Below, in pieces: positions 23,162 to 34,483 of a stretch of 64,000 nucleotides of DNA. Below the pieces are notes generated by a model. That model saw only the letters and a program-made list of their open reading frames with translations, had not been told where the DNA came from and searched no databases. Made by a program: the position numbers and the translations under genes. The DNA is from Podocnemis expansa (lineage: Eukaryota > Chordata > Testudines > Podocnemididae): positions 47,339,734-47,403,733 of the forward strand of contig ML681991.1 of NCBI GenBank assembly GCA_007922195.1, written 5' to 3'. Each line of letters begins with the position of its first letter. The stretch's first letter is position 1.

Positions 23162-23850
23162 ACAGGTGTCCTGCCTTCCAATGTGGCCCCCCACATTGAA
23201 TGAGTTTGGCACCTCTGGTCTAACCTGTATAACACATGCCAGAGAATTCCCCAAAAATAATCCCTGGACAGATCTTGTAAAAAAAGCTTCAATCTTTATT
23301 TTAAAATTGTCAATATGGAGAATCTATCATGACCTTTGCAATGTTATTCCAATGGTTAATTCCTCTCACTGCTAAAAATTTACATCTTATTACCAGTCTG
23401 AATTTGCTTAGCTTTCTAAAAACATTGTAAAACAAAAATCTATTAGGAAAATCTAACCCATTAAAAATGTTTGAAACAATGGGGAAGTTACCACTTATAG
23501 ATTTTTAACGCCCCTCCCCATCTTTTTGCCACAGTAGAAGAAGGGAACAAAAGGTAAAAAATTTAGATAAAGTGGGAAAAAAATAGTCACTTTTTTGTTT
23601 CCCGAAAAAAAAAAATGAGAAGACATTAGAATGGTTGAAAGTGGGTTGATAGGGCTTTTGGGAGGGTTGGTTATGGGGCTTTTCTGTTTTGTATTTTGCT
23701 CTCCACTTATTCTTGCATAAAAAATGTTAAAATAAAAGAGGTAAATGCTACTTTCACCTTTTCCTTTCATTTACTTTAACAGAAAAATTATTTGATTTTT
23801 TTTCCAAAGCCAATAACATAACTCTGGAGAAACCAAAACCATATCTGTGA

Positions 23851-24260
23851 CTGTGTCTACACTTACTGCTGAATTCAAATTGAAAGCCCTCAATTCGAAT
23901 TCGAATCAGTGCTTGGACATGACAGCTTTCCTGAATTCGAACTGAGGCGTTCCTCAGTTCGAATTGAGGAAAGCTGTATTTGAATCTGTCAAATCTGCTT
24001 TCCCAGCAAAGTCACAGTCAATTCGAAGTGACCAATTCGAATTGACATAGTATGGCCATGCCAATTCGAATTACTTACTTCAGATTGACCATCTTGCCAC
24101 ACTTGCCATGGTGCACCCCCACATTCGAATTGACAAGTCCTGTTCATGGACATGCCAATTCGAATTGGATTTCCAAGTGAGGCCATGTCAATTTGAATTG
24201 AATTTGAATTGGTCAATTTGAACTGAGTAATTCGAATTGAAATAGCAAGTGTAGACATAG
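23851..24260. mobile_element. Harbinger-like MITE with perfect internal hairpin
   Basis: Ends ctgtgtctacactta (23851) and reversed ctatgtctacacttg (24260) match the 8852-12436 element, as does the subterminal aattcgaattgaa-type sequence. The centre has an inverted pair at 23922-23947 / 23952-23977 with one mismatch. It has no coding content and is probably mobilised by Harbinger transposase. Confidence 0.8.
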
Positions 24261-24493
24261 CTTGTTTGATTTCAAAATAAAGACAATGGCAATTACAATT
24301 TGGGGGAGAGGAAGGTAATAGGGGAAGGAGTGATAATTTTCCAGATTGGTTCATTTTTTTGCAAAACTTTGCATGGGAAAATAGTTTTTGAGCAGCCTGG
24401 ATCTAGTTACCCAGTGCGGCATCTCTCACTGGCTTTAGGCACCCATGCTGATTCTTCAGTGCTATGTTGATGTCTGCAAAGGATGTGATTGCA

Positions 24494-25240
24494 GGCTATG
24501 TCTACACTGACAAAATTAATTTGAAAGAGTTATTTTGAAATAACAATATCAAATTTAAATTGAAGTTATTATTTAGAATTAGAGAGTCTTCACTAGACAC
24601 CTAATTCAAAACAAAGTAGGCTTTATTATTTCGACTTGGCGAGTCTACATTAGACTTTCTAACTCAAATTGGGAGAGGATCCCCCAGTAGGATGGTTTCC
24701 CTGCTGGGGGCAGGATTCCCCTGGTGGGTTGGTTTCCCGTAATTAACCAGCCTCTGAGCTGCTTGCATGGCACCACAAGCAGCTCGGAGACCAATCTGAC
24801 TCCTAGCCACCTCCTAGCCCCCACAGCCTGCACAGCAGGGGTGTGAGGGTCAGATCAGCCCACCAGTGGGGAAATGAGCCCACCAGGGGAATCCTGACCC
24901 CAGCAGGGAAACCAGCCCAGTTGGGGTTCCCTGCACCTATCAAGGAAACCAGCCCACTTGGGAAATACCTCCCCTGGCAGGGAAACCAGCCCGCCACGGG
25001 TTCCCTGACTATTATTTCAAAATAAGCCTATTCTGCAGCTTAGAATGGCTTATTTCAAAATAATTGTTTTGATTTAAGCACTATTTTGAAATAAAAGCAG
25101 TTTTTATTATTTCCAAATATCATTTTGTTATTTCAAAATAAATGCTTATTTCAAAAGAACAAAATGTGTGAATGGTAGGGGGAAAAGTTATTTGAAATAA
25201 GCCTCCTTATTTCAAAAAAACTTCTAAGTGTAAACATACC
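24494..25240. mobile_element. Harbinger-like MITE, 750 bases, palindromic interior
   Basis: Ends ggctatgtctacact (24494) and reversed ggtatgtttacactt (25240). The subterminal zone is tttgaaataa-rich. The middle has gtttccctgctgggggcagg (about 24698) and its inverse ctgaccccagcagggaaacc (about 24893), with further 'agggaaaccagccc' copies. Confidence 0.8.
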
Positions 25241-25311
25241 TTCAGTTTGTATCTACCTTGCTTAACCAGCAGGTCCAGTATACTTGATGAAACCTGTTTG
25301 AGGCATATGCT

Positions 25312-25860
25312 GTGTATGTTTATTTAAATATGTGAATGAAAGGTGTGTGTGTGTGAAGGAACCAGTCTCAATTGCCAGCCTGTCTTGATGGAGCACAATT
25401 ACCATCTAACTAGCTGAACTATGCAGACATCTCTGATTAAAACAAACAGAAGGAGCCACCCCAGAAAGAAAAGAACAAAATACAATTAAGCCTGCAAGTG
25501 GCTGGTGATCTCAAACAAACCCTGAGGGCAACCTGACACAGCAAATCCCATAGGCTTACCTGAGGGCCCACAAGTATAAAAGATGGATAAGAACATGAAA
25601 ACTTTGGAGTCTAATTCTGCAGCTGTCATCTTGGAGCATCAGATTCATGACTGACAGAGGCCTGGCTCCTTCCTTGTGCCCAGCCTTGCTGGCCACTAGG
25701 CTGGCTCAAGCAACACATGAAAGGACTGGTAATTATATACCAGACTGCAGAACTTCTCGTGTGTGTGAGAGAGAGACTGCTTTTTGCTATCCTTACTTAT
25801 TTACAAAAGATGTGGTACATTACCTTGTCCCCTGAATAAGATCCTGCTAGTCTTTCCTTT
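25312..25860 (+). repeat. LTR-like repeat, copy 1
   Basis: Shares ccagcctgtcytgay, ccaccccagaaag-aaagaacaaaa and agtataaaagatggataaga (TATA-like) with copies at 53460 and 54488. It carries no coding sequence. Its form fits an LTR of an endogenous retroelement, but I could not place both ends. Confidence 0.4.
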
Positions 25861-25990
25861 TGGGTGTTCTTGTTGGACGTCATTTTAGTAGGTGCCCTTT
25901 TGATATAACAGAGGAAATGGAATTGTTAGAAAAGACTAGCAGGATCTTATTCAGGGGACAAGGCAATATGCCACATTTATTTGTAAATGT
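25799..25990. repeat. Inverted repeat, about 62-base arms
   Basis: The left arm (25799-25861) contains accttgtcccctgaataaga and tcctgctagtctttcc. The right arm (25928-25990) is its reverse complement with few mismatches, separated by about 66 bases. Confidence 0.8.
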
Positions 25991-26015
25991 GAAAATAGCA
26001 AAAAACAGACATATA

Positions 26016-26428
26016 CAGGGTGCCGTGCCTCCCCCACTGGCCACCAAACCTGGCTGGACAGGAACATCGGGCTGGGGGGGAGGCTCTCTGGATCAGCCAG
26101 CCCAGCTGTGCAGGTGCCTCCCTGCCAGCCAGCCACCCAGGGTGGGGGTGTGCGTCCCCCCCCAAGCCAGCCAGGTAGTGCGAGTGCCTCAGCACGCCAC
26201 CCTTTGTTTACCTGGTCATGGTCTGAGGCTGGAGCAGCTGTGCTGGCTGCATGGCTTGTAGCCAGACTTCTTCTCTCCCCCTGCCCCAAGCATGCACCTC
26301 TCCAGATCTTGCATGCTGGGGGCAGGGCAGGAGATGACCTCCCCGGATCACAGTCTGGCTCCAGGAGGAATGTGCCTTCTCCAAGGCACATTCCTCTTTG
26401 GGGCTAGGCAGCGTTGTCTGGCACCCTG
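26016..26428. mobile_element. Probable non-autonomous hAT element, 'cagggtgcc' ends
   Basis: Starts cagggtgccgtgcc and ends, reversed, cagggtgccagaca. GC-rich interior. No convincing 8-base duplication. Confidence 0.55.
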
Positions 26429-26940
26429 TGAAATATTTTTCCTGGGTCTCTGCCTCATTTGCCCCACCTTAGTTATGGCCCTGCCAAGGTGTTAAGACTT
26501 AAGAGTCCTCGAAGGTAAACAAGAACCTACTGGTTGGAGGAGAAATGGGATGGGGGGGGACATCCCCTGAAGGGAGGAATCTTAGGGGATTCGGACAGAA
26601 CTACTGGGTGATTCTTGTGGGAGCAAGGCAGTACCCCGGGTTAGGATCTTATCTCAGGTTTGCCCCCCCCAACGCAGGCCGGGTGCGCTTTTCTCCTGGT
26701 ACTCGAAGTGGACCAGGTAATATTCTCCCAAGGTGGGGAGAGCGGGAACCCCGGTTTGATGTTAGGCCAACTGGCCCATCGACTAAGGAATGGTAAGTTT
26801 TTGAAGTTCAAATTTTACTGCACCTGGTGGAGTCAACCAAAAGGGCATAGAAAGGGCCTTGAATGCCCCTTATGGGCTAGGGGGGCAGCTAGTGGGCCAG
26901 GAGAGCAACAAGCCCAAGTATTTTACATCCACACGGGGGT
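26429..26940. other. Stretch before the DIRS relic, no gene
   Basis: G-rich tracts and short ORFs only. May include downstream parts of the DIRS-type element. Confidence 0.3.
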
Positions 26941-26941
26941 C

Positions 26942-28515
26942 CTAAGCATTATGGAGCATGGCATCTGTGTCGGCCATGAAGAGAGACCCACCCTCAAAGG
27001 GGAGATCAAATATGACCTGCTGGGAGGAAGGGGGCACACTCACCTCCCTGAGCCAAGCGACACATGCCTGCCACAGGGCTACAGCTGCAGCCACTCTGCA
27101 GGACGCTGTGTCCACGGCATCCCAAGCCAATAGCAAGAGGTCTTGGGATGCTATTTTTCCCTTCTCAAGGAAGGCATCATAGCCCACCCTATTCTCCTGT
27201 GGGAGTAAATGTCTGAATTTGTTCATGGACTCCCGCACATCCGTTACGTATCTGGCTATCAAGGTATGATTATTGGCTACCCGTAGCTGGAAGGTAGAGG
27301 AAGAGTAGGCCTTCCACCCTAGGAGATCTAACTCCTTCACATCCCCCAACACCAGGAGAGGGTTGTGAGAATCCTTCCCCAGGGCTAGCGCTGCTTCCAC
27401 CACTCCCTGAGATGCTGCCAAGTGGTGAGTGAGGAAGGGAAGTCCCTAACCAGGACCTGGTATTTATGACCCACCTGATAGAGGGGTGATGGACCCAGGG
27501 GTTGCCAATGTGACATGGCAAGGTCCTGTCCACGAGAGTGTAGGGGAATTGTTATGGGCTCAGATGAGGTGAACACTGGGCTGAATAAAGTGTCAGTAGG
27601 CCCCATGGGTGATTGAGCCTCCAACCCCACATGAGCGCAAACACAGCGAAGGAGGTCAAAGTGTGCTGTGAGATCCCCAGTGCAGGAGCGAGGCATGGGG
27701 TTCAGGGCTCTGTCCGGTGCTGGAGGAGCCAGAGCCAAGCCGGATGAAGTGATACTGTGGGGACCCACTGGGGTCTCTTGGGGAGACCGTTCATGGGGTT
27801 GGTACCTATAGGGGGTCGGTACCAAAGGCAGTGGACAGGGCCGTTTACTGCCCCTCGAGGCACCTTCCTCCAGACTCGGGGATCAAGAAGCCTCACGTGG
27901 CCGTGTTTGCAGTGCCAGAGAAGGCAGGGTAACCCAGCGCTGAGGGGAGGACTCAGTGGTACCGGGTCCTTCTTGGATGGCTGGCTCCAGTGTTGGGGAA
28001 CTCAGTACCAAGATTGGTGATGGCATCTGGTACTGCTTTGGGGGTGACCAGGCTCCTGAAGCAAAGGCTGGTTTACTCCTTTTCTTGGGGGGCAGCGGGG
28101 TAGGAGGCATTGGGAGAAGGAGGAGTGCCTTTGCTGCCCCAAAGGCCTCCGGAGTGGTAGGGACCAGCACCGACTCTTGCTGGTCCCGAGGCAACCCCCC
28201 GGTGGCGGACCTAGGTCGGCGCTGATGCTTCAGTACCTACACCAGTACTGAGCTCATCTTCTTTCATTCTCGAGGAGAGCGGCACTGGGAAGGCTCTGGT
28301 GCTCAGCTGGCACGTGGTGCCAAGGGAGGCCCCAAAGCTTCAGGGGTAGGCTGCTGCACTTGCTCCAAGGCCAATGCATGGCGTCTTTGCTCTCTGTTCT
28401 TAATGGTCCATGGTTTGAAGGACCGAAAGATAGAGCAATCAGTGACCAGATGGGCTTCTCCCAGGCACCAGCGGCACTTCATGACGCAGGCCACAACAGG
28501 CTTACACCTTGGCAT
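26942..28515 (-). pseudogene. DIRS-type retrotransposon gag (LAP2-alpha-like domain), broken
   Basis: From ATG at 28515: MPRCKPVVACVMKCRWCLGE, a zinc-binding-like C-x2-C-x4-H-x4-C run, then IKNREQRRHALALEQ, proline/serine-rich sequence, DLTAHFDLLRCVCAHVGLE, a segment resembling the helical core, and FRHLLPQENRVGYDAFLEKG...AVDTAS...VIFDLPFEGGSLF at 26942-27260. This order matches DIRS1-type gag, whose C-terminal part is related to the alpha-specific region of mammalian LAP2-alpha (established relationship). Frames change at least twice. No reverse transcriptase or recombinase is seen downstream, so the copy is partial. Confidence 0.75.
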
Positions 28516-29233
28516 GGTGGACGCAGAATAGGAGAAATATTTCTGCTCCAAAGCTGCACACTCGGTGAGAGTAGTGCTTTTTGGTGGAAAAACATCCACA
28601 AAGAGGTTCTCCCAGTTGAGTGAGTGGCTCATACAAGATGTAGAGACAGTCTGCTTGTGTGATCGCAAGGAGCGGGCTGTTCCGATACCGTTGCTGAGGG
28701 CAGAAAATTGAACTGAGGAGGGACAGGGCGGTGGCCAAATATATAGCCACAGGGTGGCCAGGGGGCGCTGGCTGCCAGCCTTGCTTTGACAGGCCAGGGC
28801 AAAAAGGTTTCAGACCAATCGTGCACTGTGGCATGGACACACTTATTACAGGATGTATCCAAGCAGTGCTCGAAGAAGAACCAGAGTTATCTTTCAGCAC
28901 ATAGAGAGAAAGGATGCATCACAAAGACTTTGCAAACTATGGGCTTCAGCTAAAAAAGGGAAAGAGCAGCTGACCCCTGGAAGGGGTGTGTTTGGAGAAA
29001 GAAGTATGCACACTTTGAACTGTTTGAGGCTTTTTGCCAGAGAAATTCCATCGTGAAACTGCCATCTACAAGCAAGGACTTGGCTAGCAACTGGCTGCAA
29101 AGCCGTAATCAGCTAACCATTGTGAGTAAGATTGAAGAGTAAACTTTAGGTTAAAAGGCATCTTATATCTTTTATTTGCTTGCAGTAACTCCTGATTGCT
29201 TTATTAATTGATTATGCTTTGATTTGCTATATA

Positions 29234-30130
29234 CAGTCCATCCTCGATTTTTCAGACCCTGATTCCCCAGACTTCGGAAGATTCAGACGAATCTTCTGAA
29301 GTCAGGGGTCCTGGCTGCATGACTCCAGCGGCCAGGGAAAGGGGCCCTAACTGCCCCCACTTCCAGCTCCGGGGAAGGGGGGGAATGGGGGACAGAGGTT
29401 GCTCTGCCCACCTGCCCTCACCACAGTGGATGGAACAGCCAGACAACGGACCCCCAACTGGCTGTGCCTCCCCGGGGGAGGAGGAGGCCAGTGCTAAGAT
29501 CTGGCACGTGGGGTCAGAGTGCTGGAGCAGCCGCACTGCACCCAAAGAGTTTGGGCCACTTTGCCCCTGCCCCCCCAGGCCATGAGCAGGCCCATTGGAT
29601 GGGGGGGTGGGGGCAAAGCGGCCCAAAATCTTTAGGTGAGGGGCGGGCCGCTCCAGCACCCTGACCCCATGCGCCAGAGCTCAGCACCGGCCCCCTCCTC
29701 CCCCAAGAAGGCGCGGCCAGCTGTCTGGCTGCTCTGCCCGCTGAGGTGAGGCCGGGAGGGTAGGCGGGCGGAGCAGCCTCTGGCCCCCAGCCCCTTCCTG
29801 GGAGCTGGAAGCGGGGGCGGTTAGGTGCCCCTTCCCTGGCCACTGGAGAACATTGTTTGCTGGCCAGGGAAGGGGGCCCTAACTGCCCCCCTTCCAGCTC
29901 CCAGGAGGGGGGAAACGGGGGCTGGAGGCTGCTCCGCTCGCCTGCCCTCCCAACCTCACCACAGTGGGCAGAGCAGCCAGAGAGCCGACCCGCAGCCGGT
30001 GGCGCCTCCCCGGGGGAGGAGGAGGCTGGCGCTAAGCGGGGAGGGGGGAGGAGGCTTTCAATTTTCCGGACATTCGGGAAATTCGGATGCCTCCTCCCTC
30101 TCTTTGGTTCAGAAAATTGAGGATATACTG
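29234..30130. mobile_element. TA-flanked MITE (Tc1/mariner-pogo type ends), 897 bases
   Basis: Starts cagtccatcctcgatttttc and ends, reversed, cagtatatcctcaattttct. TA flanks both ends (29232-29233, 30131-30132). GC-rich interior with three copies of a roughly 180-base block: forward about 29330-29510, reverse about 29660-29850, forward about 29862-30035. Confidence 0.75.
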
Positions 30131-30197
30131 TACTCAAAATTATGCTTTATTCAATAAACTAGTGTTTGTTTTATCTAAAGCTGCATCAAATCTAGAG

Positions 30198-30419
30198 CAG
30201 TGGTTCCCAACCTTTTCTTCTGCCGTGGCACACAGCTGCACAGCTGCTCACAGCTACTGGACTCTGCCGCTGTGGGCAGCCCTCAGCCAGGGCTGGATCC
30301 CACCACCACTGCCAGCCCTTGGACCACGGCCAGGGATATGTGCTGCTGCTACTGGCGGGACATCAAAGGAGCTGCCATGGCACACTGGCGTTCTGCGGCA
30401 CACCAGTTGGGAACCACTG
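30198..30419. mobile_element. Short hAT MITE, 'cagtggttcccaacc' ends
   Basis: Inverted ends cagtggttcccaacc and reversed cagtggttcccaact. Flanks atctagag (30190-30197) and ctctagag (30420-30427) match 7 of 8. 222 bases, no coding content. Confidence 0.85.
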
Positions 30420-30427
30420 CTCTAGAG

Positions 30428-31385
30428 TGTGAAAGAGCAGAAGGTGTTGGCATTTCAGTTTCTTTGTAAAAATGAGGGACTCCATGTATATGAGCTTGCA
30501 GTGGTCTGGGAAGGGTTCCAACCCCTACAAGACTGAAGTTCCCAGTGTGGCATCTGTGGGCTGAGGGGTGCTTGCTGCGGAACCATCCTCAGTGGCTGGA
30601 GAACCCATATCCTCTGCCTGGAACTGAATACATGCAGGAGGCTGGTGTGGACTGACCCAGGAGTGGGGGTCCATATAGTAAAGTGGGATAGAGTGGGGTC
30701 CAGGAGCAAGCAATCCAGGAGGCACAGTGGCCCACCAGACCAGATAGCAGGAGAGGAACATCACAGACACTTTGCAAACCCCTCCATCTCTTCAGTTCTT
30801 CTGCCTTCCTGGACTTTGGCCCTGCTGGGTATGAGTTGATTGGGGTGGCGGGATCAAATCATAACAGCCAGTGGGAAAGGCCCAGTCCCACCCCAATGCT
30901 CCAGGATTTCCCAGGGCAGCTCCTCACTCTCCTGGCTTATTCGTCTGGCTATCCCCTATTATGTCAGACCAGCAATTACACAGAATACACCCAGCAAGCA
31001 GGAGGCCCAATGAATTCAGCCCCAAATCATTTCATGGCCACCCCACATGGCCAAGCTGGAGGTGACTGTCCTAGCATTGGACTTGGCTCACTTCTGGAGG
31101 AGAGAGAGCTGCCCCAGCTGGGATGGCTCTCAAGATGACCGAGACTGCCAGCCCCCTTCTTAGCCCCTTGCCTCCTGCAAGAGGGAGACCTACATGACTG
31201 CCAGCTCCCCACCACACAAATTACTCCCCCCCCAGGCTCTGTCCACTCTCACTACGCTGGGCAGGGTAGCCATAGGTGCACCATATTGCCTGAGAAACCA
31301 GGTTAATGGCATTTTGGGCTTCATTAGTAGGAGCACCGCCAGCAGATTGAAGGATTATTCCCCTCTATTGCTTGCATGGTAGCAA
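30428..31385. other. No gene recognised
   Basis: Several overlapping ORFs on both strands, none with a domain. It may be part of an unidentified repeat. Confidence 0.35.
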
Positions 31386-31386
31386 G

Positions 31387-31608
31387 TTACAAAGGGGTAG
31401 CTGTGTTAGTCTAATTCAGCAAAACAAACAAGGAGTCCTGTGGCACTTTTTAAGATGAACAATTTTTTATTGCATGAGCTTTGTGGACACAATCCTACTT
31501 CATCAAATGCATCATGCATCTGAAGAAGTGGGATTGTGCCCATGAAAGCTGATCAGATAAACAAATTTCTTAATCTTTAAAAGTGTCACAGGACTCCTTG
31601 TTCATTTT
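31387..31608. repeat. Foldback-family element F, compact palindromic copy
   Basis: The left arm ttacaaaggggtagctgtgt...ggagtcctgtggcactttt is followed by its inverse ending ...aaagtgtcacaggactccttg. It sits at the left edge of a CR1-type fragment. Confidence 0.8.
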
Positions 31609-31611
31609 CCC

Positions 31612-32110
31612 TTCTATTCAGCACTGGTGAGGCCACAGTTGAAGTATTGACTCAGTTTTTTGCTGACCCCCTCCCAACTACTGGAAGGATGTGGACAAAT
31701 TAGAGTGAATCAGAAGGCAACAAAAATGATCAGGGAACTGGAGCACATGACTGATGAAAGGCTGAGGGAACTAGACTTGTTTCATCTGCAGAAGAGACTA
31801 GCAAGGGGGGATTTGATAGCAACCTTTAAGTACCTGAAGAGGGCTCCAAAGAGGATGGAACTAGACTGTTCTCTGTAATAGAAAATGACAAAACAAGGAA
31901 CAATAGTCTCAAGTTTTAGTGAGAGAGGTCTGCTAGGAAAAATTTTTTCACCAGGAAGGGAGTGAAGTGCTGGCATGGGTTACATAAGCAGGGAGTGAAA
32001 TCTCCATCCTTAGAGGTTTTTAAGGCCCAGTTTGACAAACCCCTGAAGGGATGATTTATTGGGCTTGGCCCAGCTTTAAGCAGGGGGAGCAGGACTAGAT
32101 TATTTTCTGA
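31612..32110 (+). repeat. CR1-type LINE, C-terminal ORF2 and 3' tail
   Basis: Plus strand: ALVRPQLKY-like start, then [20 protein letters not shown] followed by [20 protein letters not shown], the C-terminal ORF2 motif of CR1-type LINEs. A 3' region (gagagaggtctgctagg...gaagcccctcctgtgac) ends near 32110. No reverse transcriptase core remains. Confidence 0.75.
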
Positions 32111-32377
32111 AGCCCCTCCTGTGACAGGCTGCTCCCTGGTTCTGATCCAGTGTGCCACTGTGAGCCTCAGGTATGCACATCTCACCACTCAGGTACGACT
32201 GATCATTTGCAGCCATTCTCTATTTCTAGACACGACCCAATTCTTCTTGTAGATGTTTCCAGATAGGGTGTCTGTGGCAAAAAGCCAGCAACTTCTCTCG
32301 TTCAAAATCTTTGTTTTTACGTCTCCCCTCAGCCCCTTCCTCTCCATGCTGCTGTGTGATTTTCTTTACTTCCAACC

Positions 32378-32666
32378 AGGGTTACCAGATACCAAAGCAT
32401 GGAAAGGAGGACAGGGAAGTACAAAAATGAGGACATTGGAGAATGTGTGGAGAAAATGTAGTATTAATGTAATATTCTTCTGTTTTTAGGGGGCCCCTGG
32501 AACACTTCCCCATAAAAATAGGGTGTTCTGGGGTGTTCCAGCATACTTTAACCCCTGTAAGTAAAAAGCCAGACAAAATCATGTGTTTTTAAAATGCCTG
32601 CTGGATGGCGGATGTGAAGGTAAAAAGGAGGACAAGTCCTCCTTTTGCCTGAGATTTGGTAACCCT
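32378..32666. mobile_element. MITE with 'agggttacca' inverted ends
   Basis: Starts agggttaccagatacc (32378) and ends, reversed, agggttaccaaatctc (32666). Flanks acttccaacc and acttctacct are similar. Inside are mirrored 'ggaggac' boxes (32404, 32628) and a right-end fragment like that of the element at 270 (ctttaacccctg). Confidence 0.6.
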
Positions 32667-33067
32667 ACTTCTACCTGAATTGTGAGCTAACTTTGCATTC
32701 CCTTTGTCATATAATTCTCCAGCCTCAGAGCGAGAGTCCTGAGGACCTGAGCTATGTAACGTCTCACCTCTGTACACAGACATGATGCTGCAGGACACAT
32801 GATGTCCTACCAATATGACAGAGGATTCAAAAGGGAACCTTTCATGGAATAATTGGCATCAAACTGCACAATTACGCCACAAAAGCAAAAAGAAAAGTTA
32901 TACAGATCATAACCTATGGGCGCATGGATGTGCATCCTGTGACACCTTCCAATTTCTTCTTTTAGTCTATGAACACCCCCACCTGCACCACCCACTCAGG
33001 CTTTCTCAGCACTCAGCAGGGTTACTTCTTGGATGCATTGGAACATGCATATATGGGATGATGGCCC
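32667..33067. other. No gene seen
   Basis: Short ORFs only; no recognisable family. Confidence 0.4.
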
Positions 33068-33077
33068 TGTTGTCCAG

Positions 33078-33543
33078 TTTCCAAAGGGATAGCCGTCTTA
33101 GTCTAGTCCAGCAAAAAAACAACAAGGAGTTGTGTGGCACTTTGAGACTAACAGATTTATTTTTCGCATGAGCTTTCATGGGAGAAAATCCCACTTCCTC
33201 AGATGCTTCGAAGATGGGCGAACTTACAGAAAGGAATGAAAATAAATGCAAGGGGGTGTAAAACATAGGATCAGGTCATACAGTAACAGCAAATCAGAGC
33301 AGTTGTTCAGGCTTCCCATGGTTTGAACCTAAGTCAAATTACTTTTTGTAATGGGAAAGAACCCATAGTCTCGATTAACTCCTGCTTTCACAGAATTTAG
33401 CTTGTATATTAGTTTGAGTTTGCATATTAATTAATTAAGCATCTGAGGAAGTGGGATTTTCTCCCACGAAAGCTCATGTGAAAAATAAATCTGTTAGTCT
33501 CAAAGTGCCACACAACTCCTTGTTGTTTTTTTTTTTTTTTCCT
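33078..33543. mobile_element. Foldback-family element F, longest copy, flanked by 10-base repeats
   Basis: The outer left arm ttccaaagggatagccgtct...agctttcatgggagaaaatc is mirrored by the right arm (about 33437-33533) with an approximately 220-base middle shared with 14132. The right arm stops in a T run. The decamer tgttgtccag is repeated exactly at 33068-33077 and 33544-33553, most likely the target duplication. No ORF of note. Confidence 0.8.
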
Positions 33544-33620
33544 TGTTGTCCAGGGCACCCGTCCCACTGCAAGGGACATGAGCGAAGCACAAATGCAAAC
33601 ATGCAAAACACACACCATGA

Positions 33621-33626
33621 TTTATT
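33621..33626 (-). terminator. SLC39A2: Candidate polyadenylation signal of SLC39A2
   Basis: AATAAA on the minus strand, about 860 bases past the stop codon at 34484. I found no closer canonical signal in 33900-34484. If correct, the 3' untranslated region ends just before the foldback element at 33078-33543. Variant signals nearer the stop cannot be excluded. Confidence 0.4.
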
Positions 33627-34483
33627 GCAGAGGAAACATCCAGTCCCTCGACAGGTTCAAGGGCACAGGCACTCCTGAACTGATCATTTGTTGGATCACA
33701 GATCTGACCATGTCACCCAACCTCCAGTCTAACACAGGCTGTTAAATTCCCCCCAGTTCTCCCTGCACTGAGCCTAGTAATAGAGGCTTGGGTGAAGTGT
33801 CTTCCCAAAAGGACTTTGTACTGGATACGGTGACACCCACAACTGGGGAATCTCCCCTTCCCCCTTAGGAGTTTGTTCCCCATTACAAAAATGGAGCTTT
33901 GGCCTCAACTTTAATTTGGCTTCCAGGGGATTCTTTGCAAGAGATGAGGAACTCAAGGTCCTACACTATGCAGAGACTGTGGCTTCATCTCATGGTGACT
34001 CTACATGTGACAGCAGCAACGGCCAAGAGGCCCAGGCTGTTGAAAACTCCCAAGCTGGACCTTTCCAAGTGGCCTAAGGGACTTGGACACTGACTGACAG
34101 GAAAAGGGAGCAAGCACCCAACTCTCCTTGGCAGCTTCAGCTTCGAACCTTGGAGGAAGGGTTGAGCAGAAGGTCACCAGCCTATACATATGGCCCAAAC
34201 ACCACGAGAGCAGGAGAGATCCCAGCAGAGAGAAAGGTAGCTTCCTTTGCTCCTAGAATTCCAGGCTGGTATGCTCAGGAGAGACCAGCGCAACTGAAAA
34301 CACACAGATCCTCCCAGCTTGTTGCACCCAAGACTGCAGATAGCCATGAGGTTTCCCGTTTCTGGAAACAGCCAGCCCCATTATGGGGTCAGATTGAGAC
34401 CAATAGCTCCCAGAGAGGAAAAGCCACTTGGGGTCAGCCTCTGTTGAGTATGTCTTAGGAGGCTCTGTCCTCCCTGCTTCCAC

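Larger units (their letters stand above)
20458..23217. mobile_element. hAT composite with perfect 8-base target duplication
   Basis: Ends caggggcatcaaactta (20458) and reversed cagaggtgccaaactca (23217). The octamer gtctaacc is repeated exactly at 20450-20457 and 23218-23225. The 2.76 kb interior is mostly a second element (21178-23161), which carries a piece of foldback family F, so this is a three-deep nest. Confidence 0.85.
20400..23500 (-). repeat. CR1-type LINE 3' fragment split by a hAT composite
   Basis: 20400-20457 (tcatagaccccaaggtcaga...gatcagttagtctaacc) joins 23218-23500 (gtctaacctgtataacacatg...ccagtctgaatttgctt). Removing 20458-23217 plus one octamer restores a continuous CR1 3' sequence like that at 59820. 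Confidence 0.75.

Noticed and set aside
29514..30137. 207 aa minus-strand ORF
   Set aside because: Entirely inside the GC-rich TA-flanked MITE with repeated blocks.
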